Source: Streptomyces sp. CB02959 (lineage in GTDB: Bacteria > Actinomycetota > Actinomycetes > Streptomycetales > Streptomycetaceae). Taken from it: a DNA stretch of 64,000 nt. Made by a program: the position numbers and the translations under genes. This document shows positions 40,067-48,464 of this stretch, one piece after another. The stretch's first letter is position 1; each line of letters begins with the position of its first letter. The DNA is taken from NCBI RefSeq assembly GCF_002803155.1, contig NZ_NNBP01000010.1, positions 186,001 through 250,000 of the forward strand. The letters run 5' to 3'. The notes under the pieces were generated by a model. It did no database searches and had not been told where the DNA came from. It worked only from the letters and a program-made list of their open reading frames with translations.

Positions 40067-40942
40067 TCAGAAGACCGGCAGCAGCTCCGCCAGCGGCAGC
40101 GCCGCGACGTCCGCGGCGGGCCGGGAGACGTACAGCTCGGCGTGGTAGAAGCCGTCGGCCTCCTTGCCGCCGACGGTCAGTCCGCGGGCCGCCAGCGCGT
40201 CGAAGGCCGCCCGCCGCTCGGCGTCGTCGGCGAACCGCCGCTGCCGGAACGTCCGTGTGGTGAGCCGCTCGGTCACCAGCCCGGCGCGGGCCAGCAGCGC
40301 GGAGACCGGCCGGTACGACACGGTGCGCAGCACGAACGCGGCGACCCAGGGCGGCGCGGTGACGCAGTCGAAGAGCCGGGCGAAGGTGCGTGCGGTGATG
40401 TAGCCGACGCCGCCGGTGACGGTGATCAGGTCGGTGCCGGCCAGCGCCCGGCACAGTTCCGGGCTGGCGGCGTCGGCCTCCAGGTTCTCCGCGAAGCCGT
40501 CGTCGAGCAGCTCGGCCGCCACCGCGTAGCCGACCGCGTGTTCCGCCGCGTCGATGCCGGTCACCCGGGCCGCTCCGGGCCGGCGCCGGGCCGCGTAGAA
40601 GGTCCGGTCCGCGTGGGCCAGGCGGTCGCCCTCGGGGGCGTCCGGCCCGGTCGCGGTGTAGCGGTGGTAGAGGTCGTCGAGGGTCACGCGGTGGTTGAGC
40701 AGCGCCGCGTTGAGCCCGTACGAGCAGCAGAGGTCGACGACGCGGAGCGGTGGGCGGTCGCCGCGGTGGCGCTGGAGGGTGTCGGCCAGTGCGCGGAACA
40801 CCGCCTGGCCGTGGTGCGGGATCTGGTACTCCAGGGGTTGCAGCGTGCTGAAGTACCGGCGCGGGTCGGGGCAGTTGTAGATCGCCTCGAAATGCGCCTT
40901 GCCCCAGTCGGTTCCGGTGCCGGTGTGGGTCACTCCTGCCAC
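40067..40942 (-). CDS. Class I SAM-dependent methyltransferase
   Basis: A 291-residue protein. Motif I reads RVVDLCCSYGLNAALLNH, an unusual Cys-Cys variant of the SAM-binding DxGxGxG loop, followed by the acidic-strand segment VTGIDAAEHAVGYA and a later LITVTGGVGYITARTF strand. The overall length and YRPVSALLARAGLVTERL segment fit small-molecule methyltransferases, but the substrate cannot be told. GTG 40942 has AGGAGG six bases upstream. It is convergent with the GntR gene and may be co-transcribed from the helical-repeat gene 265 bases upstream on the same strand. Confidence 0.75.
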   Translation of the reverse strand: MAGVTHTGTGTDWGKAHFEAIYNCPDPRRYFSTLQPLEYQIPHHGQAVFRALADTLQRHRGDRPPLRVVDLCCSYGLNAALLNHRVTLDDLYHRYTATGPDAPEGDRLAHADRTFYAARRRPGAARVTGIDAAEHAVGYAVAAELLDDGFAENLEADAASPELCRALAGTDLITVTGGVGYITARTFARLFDCVTAPPWVAAFVLRTVSYRPVSALLARAGLVTERLTTRTFRQRRFADDAERRAAFDALAARGLTVGGKEADGFYHAELYVSRPAADVAALPLAELLPVF

Positions 40943-41207
40943 GGTGGGCCTCCTGAAGGCTCTGCCATTGGGAGCTGGTCGCGGACCAGGATCCAGGCCG
41001 CGCCGCCGGGCCGCAGTGCGACTTGTGGCCATTCTCGGGGCAGGTGGGGCGAGGCGCTACCGACCGGTCGGCGGACGGCCGCCGGGGGCAGCCACCGCGG
41101 CCCGGCCGATCCGCCGCCGGCGCAGCCCGGATCCGGCCATTCGGCCGGGGGAGCGGCATGGCCGAGGTCGGGCGGTTGACACCCGCGGCCCGCCCCCCGG
41201 ACCCGAC

Positions 41208-42086
41208 CTAGCCCGCCGTTGCCGCCGTCTCCTCCGGCGGGGGCGGCGGGAGCTGGCTCGCGAGCCAGGTGGGTACGCCGCCCATCAGGCGGAACAGCCG
41301 GGCGGCCTCGGTGCGCAGGCGGACCGCCTCGTCCTCCGGGGCGGCGTCGGCCAGGGCGGCCAGCGCCGGTGCGGTGCCGACCAGGAAGCCCAGCTCCTCA
41401 CGGATCCGCAGGGACTCCGCGAAACCGTGCCGGGCCTCCGCCAACTCCCCGTCGCGCAGCGCCAGTCCGGCCAGGTGGCGCCAGGTGAAGGAGAGCAGCA
41501 GGGCGTCGCCGTGGGCGGTGGCGCCGGCGTGCGCGCGGCGGTAGGCGGCGCGGGCGGCGTCCGGGCTGTCGGCGAGGTGCTCGGCCATCAGGCCGCGCCG
41601 GAAGTCCAGCAGCGGGCGGCCGGCGGTGCCGGGGGCGAGCAGCGCGGCGGCCCGGCCGAGCGCCGAGCGTGCCTCGTCGGCCCGGTCGCGGACGCCCAGC
41701 ACCGTGGAGGTGTAGGCGAGCTGGCCGCGCTCGCAGGCCGCGCCGCCGCGTTCGTCGTCGCCGCCGGCGAGCGCCTCCGCGGTGCGCAGCGCGTCCTCGG
41801 CCTCGGCCCAGCCGACGGCGGTGAACATGCAGCGCTCGACCAGCAGCGCGGCGCGGCGCAGGGCGGCGGGCGCCTGCCGGGCCGCGTGCGGTTCCAGGAG
41901 GGCGGCCGCGTCGAGCCAGCAGCCGCGGGAGCGCAGCCGCCACACGGCGCGGTCGAGGGGATCGTCCCCGGCGGGGCCGGCCGCCCCCGGTGCGGATGCC
42001 GGCCGTGGTGCCGGGACCGGTACCTGATCCGCGGACCTCATGGAATCCGCGGGATCCGCGGATCCGGACATGGCGGTATCCGCCAC
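41208..42086 (-). CDS. Helical-repeat (TPR-like) protein, unknown function
   Basis: A 292-residue, mostly alpha-helical, Ala/Arg-rich protein. Repeated pairs of helices with the Ala-Gly-Leu spacing of TPR units run from about residue 45 to 270, for example ARAAYRRAHAGATAHGDALL and HLAGLALRDGELAEARHGFA. The first 40 residues are polar and disordered, and the C-terminus ends in PPPPPEETAAT. It has no enzyme motif and is probably a cytosolic scaffold or regulator partner. GTG 42086 is chosen because GGGAGG lies five bases upstream. Similar repeats are found in the AfsR/LuxR C-terminal regions, but no DNA-binding domain is present here. Confidence 0.6.
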   Translation of the reverse strand: MADTAMSGSADPADSMRSADQVPVPAPRPASAPGAAGPAGDDPLDRAVWRLRSRGCWLDAAALLEPHAARQAPAALRRAALLVERCMFTAVGWAEAEDALRTAEALAGGDDERGGAACERGQLAYTSTVLGVRDRADEARSALGRAAALLAPGTAGRPLLDFRRGLMAEHLADSPDAARAAYRRAHAGATAHGDALLLSFTWRHLAGLALRDGELAEARHGFAESLRIREELGFLVGTAPALAALADAAPEDEAVRLRTEAARLFRLMGGVPTWLASQLPPPPPEETAATAG

Positions 42087-42400
42087 AGTGCCCTCCCCGA
42101 GCGCGCCATTGAGCGGGAATGCAGGATGCTGTGGGCGCATCTCAGCACGAATCCCGTCGCCGGGCCAAGGGGGTGGGTGAAAGATTTCACAATCGCGCGG
42201 GGCGGTCCGGGTGGCCGGTATGCGGTGGTTCGGCCGTGGCGCGGGGCGGTCCGATCGCCCGGCGTGGCAACGCCGTTGACGCGACGCCCCCCGATCGGGT
42301 GACCCCGGACGGCGTACGGCGGGCGGTGGCAGCGCACTTCCGCGCCGGGCCCGGTACGGAATCCGTACCGGGCCCGGCGCGCAGTCGACCTGAGGGAGCG
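42087..42400. other. Gap between the helical-repeat gene and the PucR gene
   Basis: 314 bases between two minus-strand genes. The PucR side holds a very strong hairpin (42341-42381). The other side, less GC-rich near 42160-42200 (GAAAGATTTCACAATCG), is the likely promoter of the helical-repeat gene. No gene was seen. Confidence 0.45.
42341..42381 (-). terminator. Hairpin with 20-base perfect arms after the PucR gene
   Basis: Bases 42341-42360 are exactly complementary to 42362-42381 around a single A. It lies 20 bases past the PucR stop (42401 on the minus strand). It is the longest perfect stem noticed in the window. Confidence 0.8.
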
Positions 42401-44068
42401 TCAGCTCATCCGCAGTGCCAGGAAGAAGTCCAGCTTGTCCTCCAGGCGCGAGAGGTCACGGCCCGTCAGCTGCTCGATCCGGCCGACGCGGTACCGGAGG
42501 GTGTTGACGTGCAGGTGCAGGCGGGTCGCGCAGCGCGTCCAGGAGCCGTCGCAGTCGAGGAACGCCTCCAGGGTGGGGATCAGCTCGGCGCGGTGGCGGC
42601 GGTCGTAGTCCCGCAGCGGGTCCAGGAGCCGGGCGGTGAAGGCCCGGCGGACGTCGTCGGGGACGAACGGCAGCAGCAGGACGTGCGAGGCCAGCTCCTC
42701 GTGGCCGGCGGCGCAGACCCGGCCGGGGCGGGCGGCGGCGACCCGGCGGGCGTGCCGGGCCTCCTCCAGGGCGCCGCGCAGCCCCTCGGCGGAGTGGACG
42801 GAGGCGCTGACGCCGATGGTGAGCCGGCCGTCGCCGTCCAGGCCGCGGCCGAGCGGCTCCTGGATGACGCGCAGCAGCTGGTCGGCGTGGAGGCCGTCCG
42901 TCGTGGCGGTGTCGGTGGAGTCCTCCAGGACGGCGGGCAGCGGCACCAGGGCCACCGCCTCGTCGCCGGTGTGCGCCACCGCGATCCGGTCCGACGGCTC
43001 GGGGCCGAACGTGCCGGGGTCGACCAGCACCTCTTCCAGCAGGCTCTGCGCCACCGGGCCGCCGGGCACGTCGCCGCCCTCCCACTCGACCCGGGCCACC
43101 ACGATCTGCCAGTGCGGGGCGGCGCCCAGGCCGGGCAGCAGGACCGGCGCGGCCACCCGCAGCCGGGCGGCGATCTCGGCCGGCGGCGCACCCGTCTGGA
43201 CCAGCTCCAGGACCTCCTGGGCGAGTCGGCGGCGGACCGTGCGGGCGGCGTCCCGGCGGTCCCGTTCGACGGCGATCAGCTGGGTGACGCCGTGCAGCAG
43301 GTCCAGCCGCTCCTCGGACCAGTCGCCGGCGTCCGCCTCGACCGCCAGCAGCCAGTCGCTGAGCAGCGTCTGCCGCAGGTCACGGCTCTCGTAGCGGATC
43401 GCGAAGAGCGAGTAGGTGGCGCCGCCGAGGGCGATCCGCTGCGGGCCGCGGCGGCCGCTGCGGGCGGCCGCCAGGTGTTCGCCGGCCAGCCGGGCGCCGA
43501 GCTCGGCGGGCAGCTCCGGCCCGGCGCCGGCCAGGCTGGAGCCCGCGATCTGCCGGCCGGTGGGGGAGAGCACCCAGGCCCGCAGGTCCAGGTCGGAGCC
43601 GAGCAGGTCCAGGACCACTTCGGGGCCGCCGCCGGCCGGTCCGGAGGTCATCATCCGCCGGTGCCGGTCCACCACGGCGGCCAGGTCGCCGGCCCGCTCG
43701 CTGGAGACCTGCCGGACCACGTGCTCGGTGATCGAGGCGAACGAGACCGTCTCGTCGACCGAGAACAGCGGGAGCCGGTGCCGGGAGCAGGCCATGACGA
43801 GGTCGTCGGGGATGGCGCCCAGCTCGGCCTCGCCGGCCGCGAGCCCGGCGACGCCGGCGGCGGCCAGGATGCGGACGAACCGCTCGGAGTCCTCCGCTTC
43901 CCGGCGCCAGGCCAGGCCGGTGAGGACCAGTTCTCCGCCGGAGAGGTACCGGCTGGGGTCCCGCAGGTCGGTGGTCATCACGCCACGGACGGTACGGTCC
44001 AGCTCTTCCTCGCCCCCGAGGAGCTTCAGGCCCAGAGAGTGTGTGTCCAGGAGTGCGCGGAGCCGCAT
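42401..44068 (-). CDS. PucR-family regulator of purine catabolism
   Basis: A 555-residue protein with three parts. An N-terminal PucR domain (~1-125) begins MRLRALLDTHSLGLKLLGGE and includes VRGVMTTDLRDPSRYLSGGE. A central GGDEF-like/activator region follows, and a C-terminal HTH (LEAFLDCDGSWTRCATRLHL, then HVNTLRYRVGRIEQLTG) closes the protein, a family hallmark. ATG 44068 has GAGGT just upstream. In Bacillus and actinobacteria PucR-type proteins control xanthine dehydrogenase and purine uptake genes; the divergent xdh operon here makes that role very likely. The intergenic 262 bases hold AT-richer sequence with GTTAAC (~44240), which may be part of its binding site. Confidence 0.92.
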   Translation of the reverse strand: MRLRALLDTHSLGLKLLGGEEELDRTVRGVMTTDLRDPSRYLSGGELVLTGLAWRREAEDSERFVRILAAAGVAGLAAGEAELGAIPDDLVMACSRHRLPLFSVDETVSFASITEHVVRQVSSERAGDLAAVVDRHRRMMTSGPAGGGPEVVLDLLGSDLDLRAWVLSPTGRQIAGSSLAGAGPELPAELGARLAGEHLAAARSGRRGPQRIALGGATYSLFAIRYESRDLRQTLLSDWLLAVEADAGDWSEERLDLLHGVTQLIAVERDRRDAARTVRRRLAQEVLELVQTGAPPAEIAARLRVAAPVLLPGLGAAPHWQIVVARVEWEGGDVPGGPVAQSLLEEVLVDPGTFGPEPSDRIAVAHTGDEAVALVPLPAVLEDSTDTATTDGLHADQLLRVIQEPLGRGLDGDGRLTIGVSASVHSAEGLRGALEEARHARRVAAARPGRVCAAGHEELASHVLLLPFVPDDVRRAFTARLLDPLRDYDRRHRAELIPTLEAFLDCDGSWTRCATRLHLHVNTLRYRVGRIEQLTGRDLSRLEDKLDFFLALRMS

Positions 44069-44330
44069 GACCTCGCCCGCCGTTCTGTGCTGTCTCGTGC
44101 TGCCGGTGGAATGCCGCGAGGTTTTGATCCCTCGTCTTTCGTTCGAATCTACAAGACGGGCAGCGTGGCCAGCCAACCGCTTCATGGTTTCGGTGACTGC
44201 ACCGGGTGGGGCCACAGCGCGTTCACTAAGCCCAACCGCGTTAACAAGACATGAACGGCGCCATGGCGACGAGGGCCCGAGGTCCCGACCATGAGCAGCG
44301 AACGACCCGATTTCGTAGAAGAGGCCAACC
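44069..44330. promoter_or_regulatory. Divergent promoter region of pucR-like and xdh genes
   Basis: This 262-base gap is the least GC-rich part of the purine locus. It contains CGTTCA at 44219-44224 and TGAACG at 44250-44255 as distant arms around CGCGTTAACAAG, and TTTGATCC with TACAAGACG nearer the regulator gene. The plus-strand gene has GAGG seven bases before its ATG. The exact regulator site is not established. Confidence 0.4.
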
Positions 44331-45233
44331 ATGGACTTCCTTCGCCCCGCCAGCTGGGAGGAGGCGCTCGCCGCCAAGGCAGAGCACCCTACCGCTGTGC
44401 CCATCGCGGGCGGTACGGACGTGATGGTCGAGATCAACTTCGACCACCGCCGCCCGGAGTACCTGCTCGACCTGAACCGTATCGGTGACCTGGGCGAGTG
44501 GGAGGTCGGGGAGAAGACCGTACGCCTGGGCGCCTCCGTCCCGTACACCAAGATCATGGAGAACCTGCGGGCCGAACTGCCGGGCCTGGCACTGGCCTCG
44601 CACACCGTGGCCTCCCCGCAGATCCGCAACCGCGGCGGCGTCGGCGGCAACCTCGGCACCGCCTCCCCGGCCGGTGACGCGCACCCCGCACTGCTCGCCT
44701 CCGGCTGCGAGGTCGAGGTCGAGTCCGCCGCCCGCGGCGTGCGCCTGATCCCGATCGACGAGTTCTACCTCGGCGTCAAGCGCAACGCGCTCCAGGCCGA
44801 CGAGCTGATCCGCGCGGTGCACCTGCCCAAGGCCGACGGCCCGCAGCAGTTCTCCAAGGTCGGCACCCGCAACGCGATGGTCATCGCGGTGTGCGCCTTC
44901 GGTTTCGCGCTGCACCCCGAGACCCGCACGGTCCGCACCGGCATCGGTTCGGCCGCACCCACCCCCGTACGGGCCAAGGAAGCCGAGCAGTTCCTCGCCG
45001 CGGCGCTGGACGAGGGCGGCCTCTGGGAGTCGGCGGCCCCCATCCCGCCGTCCGTGGCCAAGCAGTTCGCGCAGCTCGCGTCCGGGGCCTGCAACCCGAT
45101 CGACGACGTGCGCGGCAGCGCCAAGTACCGCCGGCACGCCGTGGGCATCATGGCGCGCCGCACCCTCGGCTGGACCTGGGAGTCCTACCGCGGCAACCCC
45201 CATGGCACCAAGGGAGGCGCACAGTGCGCGTGA
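44331..45233 (+). CDS. Xanthine dehydrogenase FAD-binding subunit
   Basis: A 300-residue CoxM/XdhB-type subunit. The FAD contacts PIAGGTDVMVEI near the N-terminus and TVASPQIRNRGGVGGNLGTA around residue 100 are both intact, followed by the C-terminal CO-dehydrogenase flavoprotein domain (SKVGTRNAMVIAVC). It carries electrons from the 2Fe-2S subunit to the final acceptor. It is the first gene of the operon, and its last 10 bases overlap the 2Fe-2S subunit gene. The order FAD/FeS/Mo is usual for bacterial three-subunit enzymes. Confidence 0.94.
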   Translation: MDFLRPASWEEALAAKAEHPTAVPIAGGTDVMVEINFDHRRPEYLLDLNRIGDLGEWEVGEKTVRLGASVPYTKIMENLRAELPGLALASHTVASPQIRNRGGVGGNLGTASPAGDAHPALLASGCEVEVESAARGVRLIPIDEFYLGVKRNALQADELIRAVHLPKADGPQQFSKVGTRNAMVIAVCAFGFALHPETRTVRTGIGSAAPTPVRAKEAEQFLAAALDEGGLWESAAPIPPSVAKQFAQLASGACNPIDDVRGSAKYRRHAVGIMARRTLGWTWESYRGNPHGTKGGAQCA

Positions 45234-45823
45234 ACTTCACCGTCAACGGCCGCAAGCAGGAGGCCGACGACGTCTGGGAAGGCGAGAGCCTGCTGTACGT
45301 CCTCCGCGAGCGGATGGGCCTGCCGGGCTCCAAGAACGCCTGCGAGCAGGGCGAGTGCGGCTCCTGCACGGTCCGCCTGGACGGGGTGCCGGTGTGCTCC
45401 TGCCTGGTCGCGGCCGGTCAGGTCGAGGGCCGCGAGGTGGTGACCGTCGAGGGCCTGGCCGACTTCGCCAAGCAGCGCGCCGAGCACGGCGGTTGCGCCT
45501 CCGGAGCCTGCGGGACGACCCTGCAGGACGCCCAGCAGTGGCAGTCCAAGCCGGCCGACTCGCAGACCGGCGAGCAGGCCGGGCTGTCCCCGATCCAGCA
45601 GGCGTTCATCGACGCCGGCGCGGTCCAGTGCGGCTTCTGCACGCCGGGCCTGCTGGTCGCCGCCGACGAGCTGCTGGAGCGCAACACCTCCCCGTCGGAC
45701 GCCGACATCCGTGAGGCGCTGTCGGGCAACCTGTGCCGCTGCACGGGCTACGAGAAGATCCTCGACGCGGTCCGGCTCGCGGCCGCCCGCGGCGAGAACC
45801 AGACCGCCGGACAGGGGGCCTGA
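45224..45823 (+). CDS. Xanthine dehydrogenase [2Fe-2S] subunit
   Basis: A 199-residue subunit. The plant-type ferredoxin cluster cysteines are in NACEQGECGSCTVRLDGVPV and the following CSC. The second, helical cluster domain has QCGFCTPG and NLCRCTGYEKI. It passes electrons from the molybdenum centre to FAD. The stretch between (residues ~85-125), with GGCASGACGTTLQDAQQWQS, adds extra cysteines compared with minimal homologues. The start is GTG 45224 with GGGAGG upstream, inside the end of the FAD-subunit gene. Confidence 0.94.
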   Translation: MRVNFTVNGRKQEADDVWEGESLLYVLRERMGLPGSKNACEQGECGSCTVRLDGVPVCSCLVAAGQVEGREVVTVEGLADFAKQRAEHGGCASGACGTTLQDAQQWQSKPADSQTGEQAGLSPIQQAFIDAGAVQCGFCTPGLLVAADELLERNTSPSDADIREALSGNLCRCTGYEKILDAVRLAAARGENQTAGQGA

Positions 45824-45825
45824 CC

Positions 45826-48210
45826 ATGGCTGGTGCCACCCGTACACCCACCAACCTCACCCAGGGCGGCAAGACCGACGCCGGGATCGGGGCCTCCACG
45901 CTCCGCCCGGACGGCACCCTGAAGGTGACCGGCGAATTCGCCTACTCCTCGGACATGTGGCACGAGGACATGCTGTGGGGCTTCACGCTCCGCTCCACCG
46001 AGGCACACGCCGAGATCGTCTCCATCGACACCTCCGAGGCGCTGGCGACCTCCGGCGTCTACGCGGTCCTCACCTACGAGGACCTGCCCACCGACGTGAA
46101 GAACTACGGCCTGGAGATCCAGGACACGCCGGTTCTCGCGCACGGCAAGGTCCGGCACCACGGTGAGCCGGTGGCGATCGTCGCCGCCGACCACCCGGAG
46201 ACCGCGCGCCGCGCCGCGGCCAAGATCAAGATCGACTACAAGCTGCTGCCGGTCGTCACCGACGAGGCCAGCGCCCTCGCGCCGGACGCGCCGCTGATCC
46301 ACGAGGGCCGCGACGACCACCACATCGGCCACGTCCCGCACCCCAACATCGTCCACCGGCAGCCGATCATCCGCGGCAACGCCGACGAGGCCGCCAAGAA
46401 GGCCGACGTCATCGTCTCCGGGGAGTACACGTTCGGCATGCAGGATCAGGCATTCCTCGGCCCGGAGTCCGGCCTGGCGGTGCCCGCCGAGGACGGCGGC
46501 GTGGACCTCTACGTCGCCACCCAGTGGCTGCACTCCGACCTCAAGCAGATCGCCCCGGTCCTCGGCCTGCCCGAGGAGAAGGTCCGGATGACGCTCTCCG
46601 GCGTCGGCGGTGCCTTCGGCGGCCGCGAGGACATCTCGATGCAGATCCACGCCTGCCTGCTGGCGCTGCGCACCGGCAAGCCGGTCAAGATCGTCTACAA
46701 CCGGTTCGAGTCCTTCTTCGGGCACGTCCACCGGCACCCGGCGAAGCTCTGGTACGAGCACGGCGCCACCAAGGACGGCAAGATCACGCACGCCAAGTGC
46801 CGGATCGTCCTGGACGGCGGCGCCTACGCCTCGGCCTCCCCGGCCGTCGTCGGCAACGCCTCGTCCCTCTCGATGGGCCCGTACGTGATCGACGACGTCG
46901 AGATCGAGGCCATCGCGCTCTACTCCAACAACCCGCCGTGCGGCGCGATGCGCGGCTTCGGCGCGGTCCAGGCGTGCTTCGCCTACGAGGCGCAGATGGA
47001 CAAGCTGGCTGACAAGCTCGGGATGGACCGGGTCGCGTTCCGGCAGCTCAACGCCATGGAGCAGGGCACCATCATGCCGACCGGCCAGCCGGTCGACTCC
47101 CCGGCCCCGGTCGCCGAACTGCTGCGCCGCATCAAGGCGATGCCGCTGCCGCCCGAGCGCCAGTGGGAGTCCAGCGAGGGCGCGGACGTCCGCCAGCTGC
47201 CCGGCGGCCTGTCCAACACCACCCACGGCGAGGGCGTGGTCCGCGGGGTCGGCTACGCCGTCGGCATCAAGAACGTCGGCTTCTCCGAGGGCTTCGACGA
47301 CTACTCCACCGCCCGGGTGCGCCTGGAGGTCGTCGCCGGCGTGGCGGTGGCCACCGTGCACACCGCGATGGCGGAGGTCGGCCAGGGCGGCGTCACCGTC
47401 CACGCGCAGATCGCCCGCACCGAGCTGGGCGTCGAGCAGGTCACCATCCACCCCGCCGACACCCAGGTCGGCTCCGCCGGCTCCACCTCCGCCTCCCGGC
47501 AGACGTACATGACCGGCGGCGCGGTGAAGAACACCTGCGAGGCGGTGCGCGAGAAGGCCCTGCAACTGGGCCGCGCCAAGTTCGGCACGTACCACCCCGC
47601 GTGGGCCACCGCCGAACTCCTCCTGGAGGGCGGCAAGGTCGTCACCGACGGCGGCGAGGTCCTGGCCGATCTCGTCGACGTCCTGGAGGGCGAGGCGATC
47701 GACCTGGAGCTGGAGTTCCGGCACCGGCCCACCGAGGCGTTCGACCTCACCACCGGCCAGGGCTTCGGCCACGTCCAGTACTCCTTCGCCGCGCACCGCG
47801 CGGTCGTCGAGGTGGACACCGAGCTGGGCCTGGTCAAGGTCATCGAGCTGGCCTGCGCCCAGGACGTCGGCAAGGCGCTCAACCCGCTCTCCGTCGTCGG
47901 CCAGATCCAGGGTGGCACCACCCAGGGCCTGGGCGTGGCGGTGATGGAAGAGATCATCGTCGACCCCAAGACCGCGAAGGTGCGCAACCCCTCCTTCACG
48001 GACTACCTGATCCCCACCATCCTCGACACCCCGACCATCCCGGTCGACGTGCTCGAACTCGCCGACGAGCACGCCCCCTACGGGCTGCGCGGCATCGGCG
48101 AAGCCCCCACCCTGTCGTCCACGCCGGCCGTCCTCGCGGCGATCCGGAACGCGACCGGGTTGGAGCTCAACAAGACTCCGGTACGCCCTGAGCACCTGAC
48201 AGGGACGTAG
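45826..48210 (+). CDS. Xanthine dehydrogenase molybdopterin-binding subunit
   Basis: A 794-residue catalytic subunit begins at ATG 45826, three bases after the 2Fe-2S subunit stop. Residues ~15-130 form the a/b-hammerhead domain. The molybdopterin domain has FGGREDISMQIHACLLAL, CGAMRGFGAVQACFAYEAQM (the substrate-site Arg loop), GQGGVTVHAQIARTELGV and, near the end, LRGIGEAPTLSS with the catalytic Glu. It hydroxylates a purine such as hypoxanthine or xanthine; related enzymes act on other N-heterocycles, so the substrate rests on context (PucR, purine permease, XdhC). Confidence 0.94.
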   Translation: MAGATRTPTNLTQGGKTDAGIGASTLRPDGTLKVTGEFAYSSDMWHEDMLWGFTLRSTEAHAEIVSIDTSEALATSGVYAVLTYEDLPTDVKNYGLEIQDTPVLAHGKVRHHGEPVAIVAADHPETARRAAAKIKIDYKLLPVVTDEASALAPDAPLIHEGRDDHHIGHVPHPNIVHRQPIIRGNADEAAKKADVIVSGEYTFGMQDQAFLGPESGLAVPAEDGGVDLYVATQWLHSDLKQIAPVLGLPEEKVRMTLSGVGGAFGGREDISMQIHACLLALRTGKPVKIVYNRFESFFGHVHRHPAKLWYEHGATKDGKITHAKCRIVLDGGAYASASPAVVGNASSLSMGPYVIDDVEIEAIALYSNNPPCGAMRGFGAVQACFAYEAQMDKLADKLGMDRVAFRQLNAMEQGTIMPTGQPVDSPAPVAELLRRIKAMPLPPERQWESSEGADVRQLPGGLSNTTHGEGVVRGVGYAVGIKNVGFSEGFDDYSTARVRLEVVAGVAVATVHTAMAEVGQGGVTVHAQIARTELGVEQVTIHPADTQVGSAGSTSASRQTYMTGGAVKNTCEAVREKALQLGRAKFGTYHPAWATAELLLEGGKVVTDGGEVLADLVDVLEGEAIDLELEFRHRPTEAFDLTTGQGFGHVQYSFAAHRAVVEVDTELGLVKVIELACAQDVGKALNPLSVVGQIQGGTTQGLGVAVMEEIIVDPKTAKVRNPSFTDYLIPTILDTPTIPVDVLELADEHAPYGLRGIGEAPTLSSTPAVLAAIRNATGLELNKTPVRPEHLTGT

Positions 48211-48222
48211 CGGAGAACCGCC

Positions 48223-48247
48223 TGGGGGCCGCCTCCCCAGGCCCCCA
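48223..48247 (+). terminator. Hairpin after the dehydrogenase operon
   Basis: TGGGGGCC (48223-48230) pairs with GGCCCCCA (48240-48247) and is followed by AAA. It lies 13 bases past the molybdopterin subunit stop, before a 217-base promoter gap ahead of the permease gene. Confidence 0.6.
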
Positions 48248-48464
48248 AAACCTCCGGGCGGTGCGCATCAAGGGGTGCTCCTGTCCGTCCTCCTCAGCGC
48301 ATCGCCCGGAGTCCTCCCCGCATCACACCCAGACTGACCTGCGGCAACTCGGCGCAGTCAGTACCCGTTCGTCTCGGGCCGTCCCCCGGGTCGTGCAGCC
48401 GACTATCCATCCCAAATCTCGTCGCCTCGGCGAGGGCCCCTTTGAACCTTGGGAGTAAGGCACC